A stretch of 64,000 bases of DNA, from assembly GCF_005280295.1 (NCBI RefSeq), contig NZ_CP040020.1, positions 2,542,001-2,606,000 of the forward strand, in the 5' to 3' direction. The position numbers and the translations under genes were made by a program. The notes below the pieces were generated by a model that saw only the letters and a list, made by a program, of their open reading frames with translations, did not search any database and was not told the DNA's origin. The DNA is from Brevibacterium sp. CS2. GTDB lineage: Bacteria > Actinomycetota > Actinomycetes > Actinomycetales > Brevibacteriaceae. Shown here piece after piece: positions 1 to 12,667 of the stretch. Each line of letters starts with the position of its first letter. Positions within the stretch are counted from its first letter, which is position 1.

Positions 1-128
1 AACACCGTGCGCCTGACCCGGTACATCCAGGTGTTGAACGCCGCTCCGAGCGCGCGGTAGCCCACGCCCGTCTCCGTCCAGTCCTCGGCGAGGCGGTTCT
101 CCCAGAAGTCCTTCGTCGACGTCTCCAT
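1..128 (-). CDS. SAM-dependent methyltransferase, N-terminal fragment
   Basis: Only the first 42 codons are in the window; the gene runs off the left edge. It starts with ATG at 128 and reads METSTKDFWENRLAEDWTET, followed by a GVGYRALGAAFNTWMYRVR segment. That opening (FW..RLAEDW..TGVGYR.LG..FN.WMYRVR) is typical of a family of small class I methyltransferases, but the SAM-binding motif is beyond the edge, so the call rests on the N-terminus alone. It lies 21 nt downstream of the ctaB stop on the same strand and is probably co-transcribed with it. The substrate is unknown. Confidence 0.5.
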   Translation of the reverse strand, partial: METSTKDFWENRLAEDWTETGVGYRALGAAFNTWMYRVRRTV

Positions 129-149
129 ACCCCGATCCTACGGGTGAAC

Positions 150-1130
150 TCAGATGAAGGGGTTGAGGAAGGGGTCGATCGCGATCGCGAGGAAGAGCAC
201 CGACAGGTAGGTGATCGAGCCGTGGAACACCTTCATCGCGCGCAACTGGGTGCCCTGGAAGCCCTGCTTCGCCCGGCGGGTGAGCCCGTAGCAGAGGTAC
301 ATGAACCAGGCGCCGGAGAGCAGCGCGGTGGCGATGTAGACCGGGCCCATCGGGGCGACGGGGATGAGCGCGAGGCTCGCGGCGACCATGAGCCAGCCGT
401 AGGCGAGGATCTGCCGGCCGACGGAGGTCGGCGGGACCTTCGAAGGCAGCATCGGCACACCGGCGGCGTCGTAGTCGGCCTTGTACTTGATGGCGAGCGG
501 CCAGTAGTGCGGGGGCGTCCAGAAGAACACGACGAGGAACAGGATGAGCGGCTCCCACGACAGCGAGCCGGTGACCGCCGACCAGCCGATGAGCACCGGC
601 ATGCACCCGGCCGCGCCGCCCCACACGATGTTCTGGGCGGTGTGGCGCTTGAGCATGATCGTGTAGAACACGACGTAGAGGAGGATCGCCGAGGCGGTGA
701 GACCGGCGGCCACCCAGTTGGTGAACCCGCCCATCCAGAAGATCGAGCCGATGCCGAGCGCGAAGGCGAACACGATCGCTTCGCGCAGGGACACCTCGCC
801 GGTGACGAGCGGGCGGTTCTCGGTGCGGCGCATCTTCGCGTCGATGTCGCGGTCGAGGATGCAGTTGAACACCGAGGCCGAGGCGGCCGCGGCGGAGCCG
901 CCGACGAGCGTGGCGAGGACGAGCCAGAGGTTGGGCAAGCCCTGCGCGGCGAGGAACATCACGGGTGCCGTGGTGACGAGGAGGAGCTCGATGACCCGCG
1001 GCTTGGTGAGCGCGACGAAGGCCATGAAGCGGGAGCGCCCGCCGGTCCGCGCCAGGAGTCGGGATTCGTCGATCGTCCGCCGGAGCGGACGCTCCACCTG
1101 TTCGGCGGCGCTGTGCTGGTCGCTGCTCAC
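150..1130 (-). CDS. ctaB: Haem O synthase (protohaem IX farnesyltransferase)
   Basis: This integral membrane UbiA-family prenyltransferase adds a farnesyl group to haem B to make haem O for cytochrome oxidase. The 326-residue product has about nine hydrophobic segments, the first Asp-rich motif NCILDRDID at residues 89-97 and the second motif YKADYDAAGVPML near residue 217; both bind prenyl diphosphate and Mg. Length is normal for the family. The start is GTG at 1130; the first 35 residues are a hydrophilic cytoplasmic tail and a later Met at residue 36 is a weaker alternative. It is divergent from tkt, with 166 nt between them. ctaA, often nearby, is not in the window. Confidence 0.96.
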   Translation of the reverse strand: MSSDQHSAAEQVERPLRRTIDESRLLARTGGRSRFMAFVALTKPRVIELLLVTTAPVMFLAAQGLPNLWLVLATLVGGSAAAASASVFNCILDRDIDAKMRRTENRPLVTGEVSLREAIVFAFALGIGSIFWMGGFTNWVAAGLTASAILLYVVFYTIMLKRHTAQNIVWGGAAGCMPVLIGWSAVTGSLSWEPLILFLVVFFWTPPHYWPLAIKYKADYDAAGVPMLPSKVPPTSVGRQILAYGWLMVAASLALIPVAPMGPVYIATALLSGAWFMYLCYGLTRRAKQGFQGTQLRAMKVFHGSITYLSVLFLAIAIDPFLNPFI

Positions 1131-1169
1131 GTAAAGGGGTTCTCTTTCCTCTGGACACCGGATGCAACC

Positions 1170-1175
1170 ATTCTA
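1170..1175 (-). promoter_or_regulatory. Candidate -10 box for ctaB
   Basis: The minus strand reads TAGAAT here, 40 nt upstream of the ctaB start, which suits an actinobacterial -10 (TAnnnT). The -35 region 17 nt further up (CTGGCG) is a poor match. On the plus strand a TAGAGT at 1248-1253 could serve tkt in the same way. Both assignments are inference from motif and position only. Confidence 0.3.
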
Positions 1176-1296
1176 CCCCTCGTAGACGTCCGCGCCAGTC
1201 CGCGCGCCGTGGTTCCGGACACCGGTACCGCACACTGCGGACCACCCGGTAGAGTCGGAGTCGACGAACCCCGAGCAGAAGGACAGATGCCCCCTC

Positions 1297-3375
1297 ATGA
1301 GCCCTGTGACCTGGTCCGCGAAGGACTCCACGGCTGTCGACACCGCACGTCTGCTGGCCGCGGACGCCGTCCAGAAGGCCGGCAACGGTCACCCGGGGAC
1401 CGCGATGAGCCTCGCGCCCGTCGCCTACTGCCTCTATCAGCACACGATGGTCCACGATCCGGCCGACCCGCAGTGGCTCGGCCGGGACCGCTTCGTCCTG
1501 TCGGCCGGCCACTCGAGCCTGACCCAGTACGTCCAGCTCTACCTGTCCGGCTACGGCCTCGAGCTCGATGATCTCAAGGCGCTGCGCCAGTGGGGCTCGC
1601 TGACCCCCGGCCACCCCGAGGTCGGCCACACCGCCGGCGTCGAGATCACGACCGGGCCGCTCGGCTCCGGGCTCGCCTCGGCCGTCGGCATGGCGATGGC
1701 CGCCCGGCGGGAGCGCGGGCTCTTCGACCCCGACGCCCCGGTCGGCGAATCGGTGTTCGACCACCGCATCTACGTCCTCGCCTCCGACGGCGACCTCCAG
1801 GAGGGCGTGTCCTCCGAGGCGTCCTCGCTCGCGGGCACGCAGGAGCTCGGGAACCTCATCGTGATCTGGGACGACAACCGGATCTCCATCGAGGACGACA
1901 CCTCGATCGCCTTCACCGAGGACACCGCGGCCCGCTACGCCTCCTACGGCTGGCACGTCGAGCACGTCGACTTCACGCAGGGCGGCACCGAGTACCGCGA
2001 GGACATCGACGCCCTCGCCGCCGCCCTCGACGCCGCCCAGGCCGATCCCCGCCCCTCGTTCATCCGGCTCTCGACGATCATCGCCTGGCCCGCGCCGACG
2101 GCGCAGGGCACCGGCGCCTCGCACGGCGCCGCCCTCGGCGAGGAGGAGATCGCGGCGACGAAGACCCTGCTCGGATTCGACCCGGCCGAGCAGTTCGCCG
2201 TCGATCCCGCCGTCCTCGAGCACGCCCGCGCCGTCCGGGAGCGCGGGGCCCGCGCGCACGCCGACTGGAACGCCCGCTTTACCGCCTGGCGCGAGGCCCA
2301 GCCGGAGCGCGCCGCGCTCCTCGACCGGCTCCTCGCCCGTGAGCTCCCCGCCGATCTCGACGAGGCGCTGCCGGTGTTCGAGGCCTCGGCGAAGGGGATC
2401 GCCACCCGCGCCGCGTCCGGTGAGGTGCTCAATGCGATCGCCCCGCTGCTGCCGGAGCTGTGGGGCGGCTCTGCCGACCTCGCCGGCTCGAACAACACGC
2501 TCATCAAGGGCGAGGCCTCGTTCCTCCCCACCGAGCGCAGCTCCGACATGTTCGCCGGCGACCCCTACGGCCGCAACCTCCACTTCGGGATCCGCGAGTT
2601 CGCCGCGGGCCTCGCGTGCAACGGCATCGCGCTCCACGGGCCCACCCGCCCGTACAACGGCACCTTCCTCGTGTTCAGCGACTACCAGCGCCCGGCGGTG
2701 CGGCTCGCCGCCCTGCAGGAGCTCCCGACGGTGTTCGTGTGGACCCACGACTCGATCGGCCTCGGCGAGGACGGCCCCACCCATCAGCCCGTCGAGCACC
2801 TGAGCGCGCTCCGCGCGATCCCCGGTCTCGACGTCGTGCGCCCGGCCGACGCGAACGAGACCGCGGTCGCCTGGCGACGGATCCTCGACCGCACCGACGG
2901 GCCCACCGGACTGATCCTCACCCGGCAGAACGTCCCGGTCCTCGACCGCGGCGAGTACGCGCCGGCCGCCGGGGCCGCCCGCGGCGGCTATGTGCTCCTC
3001 GACTCCCCCGGCACCCCGGAGGTCATCGTCATGGCCTCGGGCTCCGAGGTCGCGATCGCCCTCGAGGCCGCGCAGACGCTGCGCGAGCGCGGCACCGCGG
3101 TGCGCGTCGTGTCGATGCCGAGCCACGAGTGGTTCGACGCCCAGCCCGCCGAGTACCGCGAGTCGGTGCTCCCGGCCGCGGTCGCCGCACGCGTGAGCAT
3201 CGAGGCCGGAACCGCGCTGAGCTGGCACCGCTACCTCGGCACCCACGGGCGCGCGGTGTCGCTCGAGCACTTCGGCGCCTCGGCCGACTACCAGCGGCTC
3301 TACACCGAGTTCGGCATCACCGCGGAGGCGGTCGTGACAGCGGCCGACGACGCGCTCGCCGCAGCGAAAGGATGA
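1297..3375 (+). CDS. tkt: Transketolase
   Basis: Thiamine-diphosphate enzyme of the non-oxidative pentose phosphate pathway that moves two-carbon units between sugar phosphates. The 692-residue product has [13 protein letters not shown] near residue 30, the ThDP-binding motif starting SDGDLQEG and ending WDDN at 163-194, and a C-terminal pyrimidine-binding half with the [16 protein letters not shown] signature. Length is typical. ATG at 1297 lies 13 nt after AGAAGGA; another ATG at 1286 is out of frame. Its stop overlaps or abuts the tal start, and tkt, tal and pgi form one operon for sugar-phosphate interconversion. Confidence 0.97.
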   Translation: MSPVTWSAKDSTAVDTARLLAADAVQKAGNGHPGTAMSLAPVAYCLYQHTMVHDPADPQWLGRDRFVLSAGHSSLTQYVQLYLSGYGLELDDLKALRQWGSLTPGHPEVGHTAGVEITTGPLGSGLASAVGMAMAARRERGLFDPDAPVGESVFDHRIYVLASDGDLQEGVSSEASSLAGTQELGNLIVIWDDNRISIEDDTSIAFTEDTAARYASYGWHVEHVDFTQGGTEYREDIDALAAALDAAQADPRPSFIRLSTIIAWPAPTAQGTGASHGAALGEEEIAATKTLLGFDPAEQFAVDPAVLEHARAVRERGARAHADWNARFTAWREAQPERAALLDRLLARELPADLDEALPVFEASAKGIATRAASGEVLNAIAPLLPELWGGSADLAGSNNTLIKGEASFLPTERSSDMFAGDPYGRNLHFGIREFAAGLACNGIALHGPTRPYNGTFLVFSDYQRPAVRLAALQELPTVFVWTHDSIGLGEDGPTHQPVEHLSALRAIPGLDVVRPADANETAVAWRRILDRTDGPTGLILTRQNVPVLDRGEYAPAAGAARGGYVLLDSPGTPEVIVMASGSEVAIALEAAQTLRERGTAVRVVSMPSHEWFDAQPAEYRESVLPAAVAARVSIEAGTALSWHRYLGTHGRAVSLEHFGASADYQRLYTEFGITAEAVVTAADDALAAAKG

Positions 3376-3377
3376 CC

Positions 3378-4487
3378 ATGACCACCTCCCTGGCCGAGCT
3401 CTCCCGCGCCGGCGTCTCGATCTGGCTCGATGACCTGTCCCGCTCCCGGATCACCTCCGGCAGCCTCGCCGCGCTCGTCGCCGACAAGCAGGTGGTGGGG
3501 GTGACGACGAACCCGACGATCTTCGCCGCCGCGCTCGCCGACAGCGAGGCCTATGCCGCGCAGCTCACGCCCCTCGCCCGGGACGGCGTCGACCTCGAGA
3601 CCGCGGTGGAGATGCTCACCTGCGACGACGTCGCGAAGGCCGCCGACATCCTCGAGCCGGTGTACCGCGCCTCCGGGGGCGTCGACGGCCGGGTGTCGAT
3701 CGAGGTGCCGCCGGACGCGGCCCGCGACACCGAGGCGACGATCGCGCACGCCACCCGGCTGTGGGAGGCGATCAACCGCCCCAACGTCATGATCAAGATC
3801 CCCGCCACGCTCGAGGGGCTGCCGGCGATCACCGCGGTCGTCGCCCGCGGGATCAGCGTCAACGTCACCCTGATCTTCGCGCTCGACCGCTACCGGAAGG
3901 TCGTCGAGGCCTACATCAGCGGCCTCGAGCGGGCACGCGAGGCGGGGATCGATCTCCCCGGCATCCACTCCGTCGCCTCGATCTTCGTATCCCGCGTCGA
4001 CACCGAGGTCGACCGCCGGCTCACCGCGCTCGGCACCGACGAGGCCCTGCGCCTGCGCGGGCAGGCGGGCGTGGCGAACTGCCGGCTCGCCCACCAGATC
4101 GCCGGTCAGCTGTTCACGAGCGAGCGCTTCGAGGTGCTCGAGGCCGCCGGCGCGCACACGCAGCGTCCGCTGTGGGCGTCGACCGGGACGAAGAACCCCG
4201 ACTATCCCGACACCCTCTACGTCAGCGAGCTCGTGGCGCCCGGCACCGTCAACACCATGCCCGAGGCGACGCTCGAGGCCTTCGCCGACCACGGCGAGGT
4301 GCGCGGGGACACGATCGGCTCCGGCTACGGGCAGGCGAACGCGCTGTTCGACCGGCTCGCCGCCCTCGGCATCGACTACGCCGAGGTGATGGAGCAGCTC
4401 GAGGCGGAAGGCCTGCAGAAGTTCGACGCGAGCTGGGCCGAGCTGCTCGACACGGTCCGCACCCAGCTGGAAGGAGCCCGCGCATGA
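3378..4487 (+). CDS. tal: Transaldolase
   Basis: Transfers a dihydroxyacetone unit between sedoheptulose-7-phosphate and glyceraldehyde-3-phosphate in the non-oxidative pentose phosphate pathway. The 369-residue product is the long actinobacterial form. GVTTNPTIF (41-49) and the Schiff-base lysine in NVMIKIPAT (Lys140) are present, and WASTGTKNP lies further down. Two in-frame ATGs exist: 3372, which forms an ATGA overlap with the tkt stop, and 3378. The second is chosen because AAAGGA ends five bases upstream of it; the first would leave no spacer. Expression is probably coupled to tkt. Confidence 0.95.
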   Translation: MTTSLAELSRAGVSIWLDDLSRSRITSGSLAALVADKQVVGVTTNPTIFAAALADSEAYAAQLTPLARDGVDLETAVEMLTCDDVAKAADILEPVYRASGGVDGRVSIEVPPDAARDTEATIAHATRLWEAINRPNVMIKIPATLEGLPAITAVVARGISVNVTLIFALDRYRKVVEAYISGLERAREAGIDLPGIHSVASIFVSRVDTEVDRRLTALGTDEALRLRGQAGVANCRLAHQIAGQLFTSERFEVLEAAGAHTQRPLWASTGTKNPDYPDTLYVSELVAPGTVNTMPEATLEAFADHGEVRGDTIGSGYGQANALFDRLAALGIDYAEVMEQLEAEGLQKFDASWAELLDTVRTQLEGARA

Positions 4488-6103
4488 GCCCCATCGACTT
4501 CGGTTACCCCTCCCCCGCCGAGTTCGACGACGAGGTCCGTGACCTCGTCACCGCCCACGTCGCCTCGCGGATCAGCGTCGGCGACGGCACCCTGTGGGGC
4601 GACGCCGCGGCCCCCGAGGCCTCCCGCCGGCTCGGCTGGGTCGATCTGCCGACGAGCTCGACCGGTCTGCTCGCGGAGATCGCGGAGCTGCGCGCCGAGC
4701 TCCTCGCCGAGGGCGTCGATATCGTCACGCTCGCGGGCATGGGCGGCTCCTCGCTCGCCCCCGAGGTCATCTGCGCCACCGCCGGCGTCCCCCTCGAGGT
4801 GGTCGACACCACCGATTCCGGCCAGATCGCCGAGGCGATCGGCACCGACCTCTCCCGCACCGTGCTCGTCGTGTCCTCGAAATCGGGCTCGACGGTGGAG
4901 ACCGATTCGCACCGCCGCGCCTTCTCCTCCGCGTTCGAGGCCGCCGGCATCGACCCGGCCTCCCGGATCGTCGTCGTCACCGACCCCGGCTCACCGCTCC
5001 ACGAGCTCGCTCTCGAGCTCGGATACCGCCGCGTGTTCCTCGCCGACCCGGAGGTCGGCGGCCGCTACAGCGCGCTCAGCGCCTTCGGACTCGTCCCGTC
5101 CGGCCTCGCCGGGGCGGACATCGGCGCGCTGCTCGCCGAGGCCCAGGAGATCGCACCGGCGCTCGCGCTCGACGAGCCGACGAATCCCGCGATCCAGCTC
5201 GGCGCCTTCCTCGGCGTCGCCCACGCCCGCGACACGGAGAAGCTCGTCGTCGCCGCCACCTCGAGCCCGATCGTCGGGTTCGGGGCGTGGCTCGAGCAGC
5301 TCGTCGCGGAATCGACGGGCAAGGACGGCGAGGGCATCCTACCCGTCGTCGTCGAGGGGATCGACGCCCCGGGCTTCGTCGACGCGGGGGCGGACGCGAT
5401 GCTCCTGTTCATCGGCCGCGCCGAGGGCGAGCACCAGCCGATGTCCGGCTTCGCGTGCGCCGTCGACGCGCCGCTCGGTGCCCAGTTCCTCCTGTGGGAG
5501 TACGCGACCGCGATCACCGGCTACAGCATCGGGATCAACCCCTTCGACCAGCCCGACGTCGAGGCGGCGAAGGCCGGGGCCCGCGAGATGCTCGACGGGG
5601 GCCTCGGCACCGGTGCCGAACGGCCCGCGTTCACGCACGGGGCGGTCGCGGTGTTCGGCCCGCCCGAGCTGCTCGACGGCGCCGACACCCTCGAGGACGC
5701 GCTGCGCGCGCTCGCCGACAGCGCCGAGGAGTACGGATACGTCGCGATCCAGGCCTACCTCGACCGGACGAGCGACACCCGCGCCGCACTCATCCGGCAG
5801 GCCGCCGCGCTCCGCACGGGCCTGCAGACGACCTTCGGCTTCGGCCCGCGCTACCTCCACTCGACCGGCCAGTACCACAAGGGCGGTCATCCGAACGGGG
5901 TCTTCCTCCAGATCACCGCGGACTCGCGAGCCGACCTCCTCATCCCCGGCCGCGACTTCACCTTCGGCCAGCTCCAGGCCGCGCAGGCCGCCGGGGACGC
6001 CCGGGTGCTGCGGGAGCGCCGCCGTCCGGTGCTCCGCCTCCACCTCACCGACCGGGCCCAGGGCATCGAGCAGATCCTCGCCGCCTTCGGCTTCGAGGCC
6101 TGA
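4484..6103 (+). CDS. pgi: Glucose-6-phosphate isomerase
   Basis: Interconverts glucose-6-phosphate and fructose-6-phosphate. The 539-residue product matches the actinobacterial branch found after tal. It has [10 protein letters not shown] near residue 85, the sugar-phosphate-binding segment [12 protein letters not shown] near 127, a [15 protein letters not shown] segment near 345 and the C-terminal [10 protein letters not shown] motif. The ATG at 4484 overlaps the tal stop as ATGA, and GGAAGGA at 4469-4475 is a good ribosome-binding site. In many relatives zwf, opcA and pgl follow here; in this genome the operon ends with a terminator 40 nt downstream. Confidence 0.93.
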   Translation: MSPIDFGYPSPAEFDDEVRDLVTAHVASRISVGDGTLWGDAAAPEASRRLGWVDLPTSSTGLLAEIAELRAELLAEGVDIVTLAGMGGSSLAPEVICATAGVPLEVVDTTDSGQIAEAIGTDLSRTVLVVSSKSGSTVETDSHRRAFSSAFEAAGIDPASRIVVVTDPGSPLHELALELGYRRVFLADPEVGGRYSALSAFGLVPSGLAGADIGALLAEAQEIAPALALDEPTNPAIQLGAFLGVAHARDTEKLVVAATSSPIVGFGAWLEQLVAESTGKDGEGILPVVVEGIDAPGFVDAGADAMLLFIGRAEGEHQPMSGFACAVDAPLGAQFLLWEYATAITGYSIGINPFDQPDVEAAKAGAREMLDGGLGTGAERPAFTHGAVAVFGPPELLDGADTLEDALRALADSAEEYGYVAIQAYLDRTSDTRAALIRQAAALRTGLQTTFGFGPRYLHSTGQYHKGGHPNGVFLQITADSRADLLIPGRDFTFGQLQAAQAAGDARVLRERRRPVLRLHLTDRAQGIEQILAAFGFEA

Positions 6104-6142
6104 GCCCGCCGCAGCAGCGGACGGGACGCGACAAGCGAACGC

Positions 6143-6176
6143 ACGGAACCCCGGACCGCAGGGTCCGGGGTTCCGT
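6143..6176. terminator. Hairpin terminator between pgi and secG
   Basis: A perfect 15-bp inverted repeat (arms 6143-6157 and 6162-6176) with the loop GCAG sits between the convergent pgi (ends 6103) and secG (ends 6197). The stem is very GC-rich and no long T-run follows, as is common in actinobacteria. It can work in both directions. Confidence 0.85.
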
Positions 6177-6196
6177 CGTGTACGAGGTGGGGCGTC

Positions 6197-6439
6197 CTAC
6201 TCGAAGCGGACGATGAGTCCGAGGAGCACGATCGAGGCCCCCCAGATGATCGCGACGAGCGTGGTGAAGCGGTTGAGGTTGCGCTCGGCGACCCCGGAGG
6301 AGCCGAGGTTCGAGCTCATCCCGCCGCCGAACATGTCCGACATGCCGCCGCCCTTGCCCTTGTGGAGCAGGATGAGCAGGATGAGGAAGAGGCTGGTGAG
6401 GATGAGGACGCCCGTGAGGGACCAGGTCAGAACAGTCAC
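6197..6439 (-). CDS. secG: Preprotein translocase subunit SecG
   Basis: Small membrane subunit of the SecYEG protein-export channel. The 80-residue product has two transmembrane helices (about 7-25 and 58-77) separated by the typical Gly-rich loop HKGKGGGMSDMFGGG, which is diagnostic for SecG. The start is GTG at 6439. It lies downstream of tpiA in the conserved actinobacterial gap-pgk-tpiA-secG arrangement, 78 nt after the tpiA stop. Confidence 0.95.
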   Translation of the reverse strand: MTVLTWSLTGVLILTSLFLILLILLHKGKGGGMSDMFGGGMSSNLGSSGVAERNLNRFTTLVAIIWGASIVLLGLIVRFE

Positions 6440-6517
6440 GACGGCAAGCCTAACAGAGAGCGGATGGGAGTGCGGACAGGGGCGGCGGCGCGTCCACCGG
6501 GCGGTGGAGCACCGCGC

Positions 6518-7306
6518 CTACCGGGCGGTCGCGGCCCGGCACAGCGCGGCGAAGCCGTCCGGGTCGAGGCTCGCGCCGCCGACGAGAGCGCCGTCGACCT
6601 CGGGGTGCTCGGTGATCTCCGCGACGTTGTCGGCCTTGACGCTGCCGCCGTAGAGGAGGCGGACCGACTGCGCGGTGTCCGCGCCGAGCAGCTCGCGCAG
6701 CTTCTCCCGCAGCGCGGTGCACATCTCCGCGGCGTCGTCCGCGGTCGCGGTCTTCCCGGTGCCGATCGCCCACACCGGCTCGTAGGCGACGACGAGCCCG
6801 GACAGGTCCTCCGGCGGGAGGCCGTCGAGGGCGGCGGCGAGCTGGCCGAGCGTGTGCGCGACGTGCTCGCCGGCCTCGCGGACCTCGAGCGGCTCCCCGA
6901 CGCAGAGGATCGGGGTGAGCTCGTGGCGCAGCGCGGCCTCGACCTTCGAGCGGATCAGGGCGTCGGTCTCGACGTGGTGCTCGCGGCGCTCGCTGTGCCC
7001 GATGACGACGTAGCTGCAGCCGAGGCGGGACAGGAAGCGGCCGGACACCTCTCCGGTGTAGGCGCCCTCGTCGTGGGCGGACAGGTCCTGGCCGCCGTAT
7101 GCCATGTCGAGCGAGTCGCCCTGGATGAGCGTCTGCACGGAGCGGATGTCGGTGAACGGCGGGAGCACGACGACGTCGACGGCCGTGAGGTCGACCTTCG
7201 CGTCGCGCAGCGCCCATGCGAGCTTCTGCACGGTGGAGATCGCCTCGAGGTGGTCGAGGTTCATCTTCCAGTTGCCGGCGAGCAGCAGGGTCCGGTCGGT
7301 GCTCAT
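6518..7306 (-). CDS. tpiA: Triosephosphate isomerase
   Basis: Cytosolic TIM-barrel enzyme that interconverts dihydroxyacetone phosphate and glyceraldehyde-3-phosphate. The 262-residue product keeps Lys14 in GNWKMN, the catalytic His104 in VIGHSERRE and the catalytic Glu176 in [14 protein letters not shown], plus the phosphate-binding LLYGGSVK near residue 217. The start lies one base after the pgk stop, so translation is probably coupled to pgk. Confidence 0.97.
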   Translation of the reverse strand: MSTDRTLLLAGNWKMNLDHLEAISTVQKLAWALRDAKVDLTAVDVVVLPPFTDIRSVQTLIQGDSLDMAYGGQDLSAHDEGAYTGEVSGRFLSRLGCSYVVIGHSERREHHVETDALIRSKVEAALRHELTPILCVGEPLEVREAGEHVAHTLGQLAAALDGLPPEDLSGLVVAYEPVWAIGTGKTATADDAAEMCTALREKLRELLGADTAQSVRLLYGGSVKADNVAEITEHPEVDGALVGGASLDPDGFAALCRAATAR

Positions 7307-7307
7307 C

Positions 7308-8540
7308 TCAGCGCTCCTCGTCGGACAGCACGGACAGGCCGGGCAGCGTCTTGCCCTCGAGGTACTCGAGGCTCGCGCCGCCGCCGGTGGAGATGTGGCC
7401 GAACTGCTCGTCGGCGAATCCGAGGTTGCGGATGGCGGAGGCGGAGTCGCCGCCGCCGACCACGGTGAGGCGGCCGTCGGCGACCCCGCCGTGGGCGTCG
7501 GTGAGGGCTTCCGCGACGGCCTGGGTGCCGGAGGCGAAGGCGGGGAACTCGAACACGCCCATCGGGCCGTTCCAGAACACGGTCTTCGCCTCTGCGATCC
7601 GCTCCGCGTAGGCGCGCGCGGTGTCCGGGCCGATGTCGAGGCCCATCCCCTGTGCTCCGGCCGGGGTGTCCTCGAGGGAGTCGACGGGGCGCACCCAGTG
7701 CTCGGCGTCGGCGGCGAAGGACTCCGCCATGACGATGTCGGTGGGGAGCACGATCTCGACGCCGCGCTCGGCGGCGTCGGACAGGTAGGACTTCACGGTG
7801 TCGAGCTGGTCCTCCTCGAGGAGGCTCCTGCCCACCGCATACCCCTGTGCGGCGAGGAAGGTATAGACCATCCCGCCGCCGATGATCAGGGTGTCGGCGC
7901 GCTCGAGGAGGTGGGAGATGACGCCGAGCTTGTCGGACACCTTGGAGCCGCCGAGCACGACGACGTAGGGCCGCGCCGGATCGGTGAGGAGGCGGTCGCA
8001 CACCTCGACCTCGGCGGCGACGAGCCCGCCGGCCGCGGCCGGGAGCAGGGTGGCGATGTCGTAGACGCTCGCCTGCTTCCGGTGGACGACGCCGAAGCCG
8101 TCGGACACGTAGGCGTCGGCGAGAGCGGCGAGCTGCTCGGCGAACTCGCGCCGCTCCGCCTCGTCCTTCGAGGTCTCCCCCGGGTTGAACCGGAGGTTCT
8201 CGAGGAGGAGGATCTCGCCGTCGGCGAGGGCGGCGGCTTTGGCGCGCGCGTCCTCGCCGACGGTGTCGGACGCGAACTCGACCGCACGGCCGACGGCCTC
8301 GGCCAGCACCGGCACGACCGGGGCGAGCGAGTACTTGCCCTCGGGCTTGCCCTTGGGGCGGCCGAGGTGCGCCATGACGATGACCTTCGCACCGGCCTCC
8401 GCGAGTGCCTTCAGCGTCGGGGCGGAGGCGACGATGCGACCGGTGTCGGTGATCGTCGTCCCGTCCATCGGGACGTTGAGGTCGCTCCGGACGAGCACGC
8501 GCTTCCCGGCGTACTGCGAGGGGGTGTCGAGGGTCTTCAT
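7308..8540 (-). CDS. pgk: Phosphoglycerate kinase
   Basis: Makes ATP from 1,3-bisphosphoglycerate in glycolysis. The 410-residue product starts with the family signature [15 protein letters not shown] (about 13-27), has the substrate-binding HLGRPKG near residue 58 and the nucleotide-binding Gly-rich segment [10 protein letters not shown] near the C-terminus. Length is normal. ATG at 8540 follows GAAAGG. It is the middle gene of gap-pgk-tpiA, 43 nt after the gap stop. Confidence 0.97.
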   Translation of the reverse strand: MKTLDTPSQYAGKRVLVRSDLNVPMDGTTITDTGRIVASAPTLKALAEAGAKVIVMAHLGRPKGKPEGKYSLAPVVPVLAEAVGRAVEFASDTVGEDARAKAAALADGEILLLENLRFNPGETSKDEAERREFAEQLAALADAYVSDGFGVVHRKQASVYDIATLLPAAAGGLVAAEVEVCDRLLTDPARPYVVVLGGSKVSDKLGVISHLLERADTLIIGGGMVYTFLAAQGYAVGRSLLEEDQLDTVKSYLSDAAERGVEIVLPTDIVMAESFAADAEHWVRPVDSLEDTPAGAQGMGLDIGPDTARAYAERIAEAKTVFWNGPMGVFEFPAFASGTQAVAEALTDAHGGVADGRLTVVGGGDSASAIRNLGFADEQFGHISTGGGASLEYLEGKTLPGLSVLSDEER

Positions 8541-8583
8541 GGCTGCCTTTCGTCGTGCCGCTGCCGGCCGGTGCCGGGTCGGG

Positions 8584-10714
<2,131 letters not shown>

Positions 10715-10727
10715 GGGAGTTCCTTCC

Positions 10728-11765
10728 TCACCACTGCTCGTCCACAGTGATTCCGGCGTCGATGAGCATGTCACGGTAGCATGCCGCGAGCTTGAGGCTG
10801 TCGTGGGCGCGGGGCCGGCGGGACTCGAGCGGCCGCGACCACAGCCGGGCCCCGAAGCGCCGCTCCGCCGCGCGGGCGAGCGAGGGTTCGTCGGCGGCCG
10901 CCGCGCTGTCGACGAGCACGGCGTCGAAGCGCAGCTCCGGGGCGTGCGCGTGGAGTGATTCGAGGTGGTCGACGAGGGTGAGGTCCGCGGTCTCGGCCTG
11001 TGCCCCGGGCAGGTTGAGGGTGAGGCACTTGTAGGCCGTCGAGGCGACGATCGCCTCGGCGAGCTCGGGCACGAGCAGGTGCGGCATGACGGAGGTGTAC
11101 CAGGACCCGGGTCCGAGGTTGAGCACCTGCGCGGCGCGCACGGCCTCGATCGTCTCCCGGCGGGCGGGCGGGGCCTGCGGGTCGAGCCGCACGTGGTCGA
11201 CCCGGCCGGGGGTCGCGGCGAGCTGCGACTGCCCGCGGATCACGCTCGTCGGCCCGCCGGGGCGGAGCGCGACGTCGGCCTCGATGACGAGCGGGACGGA
11301 GGACATCGGCAGCACCCGGCCGTGGGTGCGCAGCAGCCGGGCCATCCAGTCGAGTCCCTCGACGTGGTCCCCGAGGAGCTGCCACAGGGCGGAGATGAGG
11401 AGGTTGCCCACGGAGTGCTCGTCGAGCGGACCGCGGGACTGGAAGCGGTGCTGGATGACGTCGCGCCAGGTGCGGCCCCACTCGCCGTCGTCGCAGAGTG
11501 CGGCGAGCGCCATCCGCAGGTCGCCCGGGGGCAGCCCGCCGAGCTCCTCGCGGAGCCGGCCCGAGGAGCCGCCGTCGTCGGCCACGGTGACGACCGCGGT
11601 GAGGTTCTCGGTGAGCAGCCGGAAGGCGCGCAGGGCCGCGTAGAGCCCGTGCCCGCCGCCGAAGGACACGATCATGGGCCCGCCGGAGGGCTGCTTGGCG
11701 GGTCGGCTGAGGTAGAGGGGCAGCTCCTCGGTGCGGATCAGCCCGGGATGCGGGTCCATGCTCAT
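10728..11765 (-). CDS. yvcK: YvcK/CofD-like gluconeogenesis factor
   Basis: UPF0052/CofD-like protein that binds UDP-sugars in other bacteria and is needed for growth on gluconeogenic carbon and for normal cell-wall synthesis. The 345-residue product has the nucleotide-binding [15 protein letters not shown] near residue 35, the [12 protein letters not shown] motif near residue 62 and the conserved [14 protein letters not shown] region. Its ATG overlaps the rapZ stop (ATGA), so the pair is translationally coupled. A second Met at residue 3 is an alternative start. Confidence 0.93.
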   Translation of the reverse strand: MSMDPHPGLIRTEELPLYLSRPAKQPSGGPMIVSFGGGHGLYAALRAFRLLTENLTAVVTVADDGGSSGRLREELGGLPPGDLRMALAALCDDGEWGRTWRDVIQHRFQSRGPLDEHSVGNLLISALWQLLGDHVEGLDWMARLLRTHGRVLPMSSVPLVIEADVALRPGGPTSVIRGQSQLAATPGRVDHVRLDPQAPPARRETIEAVRAAQVLNLGPGSWYTSVMPHLLVPELAEAIVASTAYKCLTLNLPGAQAETADLTLVDHLESLHAHAPELRFDAVLVDSAAAADEPSLARAAERRFGARLWSRPLESRRPRAHDSLKLAACYRDMLIDAGITVDEQW

Positions 11766-12667
11766 TCCCGTCCGAGGTCGCGGTGCCGGACGCTCACCGA
11801 GGCCTCGGTGCGGTCGGCGAGGCGCCGGGCGAGCTGCTCGCCGATCGCCACCGAGCGGTGCTTGCCGCCGGTGCAGCCGATCGCGATGGTGGCGAAGGAG
11901 CGATTCTCGCTGAGGTACCCCTCGACGATGATGTCGAGGAGCGCGAGATAGCGGTCGACGAAGCTCAGGGCGCCCGGCTGGGACAGCACGTAGTCCGACA
12001 CCGGGGCATCCTGGCCGTTGAGGCCGCGCAGATGCGGGATCCAGTAGGGGTTGGGGAGGAAGCGGACGTCGACGACGTGGTCGGCGTCCTTGGGGATGCC
12101 GTACTTGAATCCGAAGCTCATCACCGTGAGCTTGAGCGCAGCGGCGCCGTCCTGGCCGAAGGCGGCGCGCACCTCGGCGCGGAGCTGGTGGACGTTGAGG
12201 TCCGAGGTGTCGATGGTGATGTCGGCGCGGTTGCGCAGCGGGGCGAGCTCGCGGCGCTCGGCCTCGATCCCGTCGATGAGCGTGCCGTCCCCCTGGAGGG
12301 GGTGGGGCCGTCGGACCGATTCGAAGCGGCGCACGAGCACCTCGTCGCTCGCGTCGAGGAACAGGACGCGGATCCCGATCCCCTGGTCGACGTAGTCGAC
12401 GAGCACCTGCTCGAGCTCGGAGAACATCGAGCGGGCGCGGACGTCGGCGACGACGGCGACCTTGGGCAGCGCGCCGTCGGCCCGGGCGACGAGCTCGACG
12501 AGCGGGGCGATCATCTGCGGCGGGAGGTTGTCGACGACGTACCAGTCCATGTCCTCGAGCGCGTTCGCCGCCGTCGAGCGCCCGGCCCCGGACATCCCGG
12601 TGAGCACGAGCACCTCGAGCGCGGTCGCGGGCGAGGTGGTCTCGACGATCTCCGGCGGCTCAGTCAT
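11762..12667 (-). CDS. rapZ: RapZ-family nucleotide-binding protein
   Basis: P-loop protein of the RapZ/YvcJ family. In E. coli RapZ is an RNase adaptor for small RNAs controlling amino-sugar synthesis; the actinobacterial role is less clear. The 301-residue product has the Walker A GMSGAGRS (24-31), the VVDNLPPQMI segment near residue 44 and the C-terminal IAIGCTGGKHRSV motif used for binding small RNA or metabolite. It overlaps uvrC by 8 nt upstream and yvcK by 3 nt downstream. Confidence 0.94.
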   Translation of the reverse strand: MTEPPEIVETTSPATALEVLVLTGMSGAGRSTAANALEDMDWYVVDNLPPQMIAPLVELVARADGALPKVAVVADVRARSMFSELEQVLVDYVDQGIGIRVLFLDASDEVLVRRFESVRRPHPLQGDGTLIDGIEAERRELAPLRNRADITIDTSDLNVHQLRAEVRAAFGQDGAAALKLTVMSFGFKYGIPKDADHVVDVRFLPNPYWIPHLRGLNGQDAPVSDYVLSQPGALSFVDRYLALLDIIVEGYLSENRSFATIAIGCTGGKHRSVAIGEQLARRLADRTEASVSVRHRDLGRE

